A stretch of 5,375 nt of DNA from Brucellaceae bacterium (GTDB lineage: Bacteria; Pseudomonadota; Alphaproteobacteria; Rhizobiales; Rhizobiaceae). Below the pieces are notes generated by a model, which was not told where the DNA came from, made no database searches, and saw only the letters and a program-made list of their open reading frames with translations. The DNA lies in assembly GCA_031253705.1 (NCBI GenBank), contig JAIRVW010000073.1, forward strand, positions 1-5,375, given 5' to 3'. The number at the start of each line of letters is the position of its first letter. Position 1 is the first letter of the stretch. Shown piece after piece: positions 5,336-5,375 of the stretch. The position numbers were made by a program, and so were the translations under genes.

Positions 5336-5375
5336 TCCGAAATACCCGCAATATCCGGCGTTTCCCACGCCAGAT

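Overview
The window looks like ordinary chromosomal DNA from an alphaproteobacterium, most likely of the Hyphomicrobiales. A Brucellaceae-type relative with moderate GC is my best guess. This rests on the protein sequences and on the gene order uvrC - pgsA - moaD - moaE, which I recall as common in that order of bacteria. I ran no database search, so the taxon is inference. I see no mobile element, tRNA, rRNA, CRISPR array or phage gene, and nothing here that I would call a new system.

Layout: the left edge holds the 3' end of ndk (nucleoside diphosphate kinase) on the + strand. Everything else lies on the - strand. ndk ends at a strong intrinsic terminator. A second terminator, for the opposing gene, follows at once, so the ndk/META-gene junction is a compact convergent boundary. 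The opposing gene (414-1208) encodes an exported protein that joins a YbaY-like domain to a META/HslJ domain. Upstream of it are about 400 bases without a convincing gene. They carry a candidate promoter, a cluster of TTAACC-type repeats and one marginal 20-codon ORF.

From about 3100 down to 1610 on the - strand runs a tight cluster: pgsA (phosphatidylglycerophosphate synthase), moaD and moaE (the two subunits of molybdopterin synthase). These three genes are packed with gaps of at most 8 bases and probably form one operon. The last two residues of MoaD, Gly-Gly, are functionally essential, and their codons also form the ribosome binding site of moaE. Upstream of pgsA, after a 273-base gap with a candidate promoter and hairpins, lies uvrC (3212-5335), the nucleotide excision repair endonuclease. 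All its recognised domains are intact. It also has a long acidic N-terminal extension and an acidic insertion inside the C-terminal nuclease domain.

Functionally the window mixes nucleotide metabolism (ndk), envelope biology (META/YbaY protein, pgsA), molybdenum cofactor synthesis (moaD, moaE) and DNA repair (uvrC). Only moaD and moaE work directly together, as the alpha2beta2-type molybdopterin synthase.
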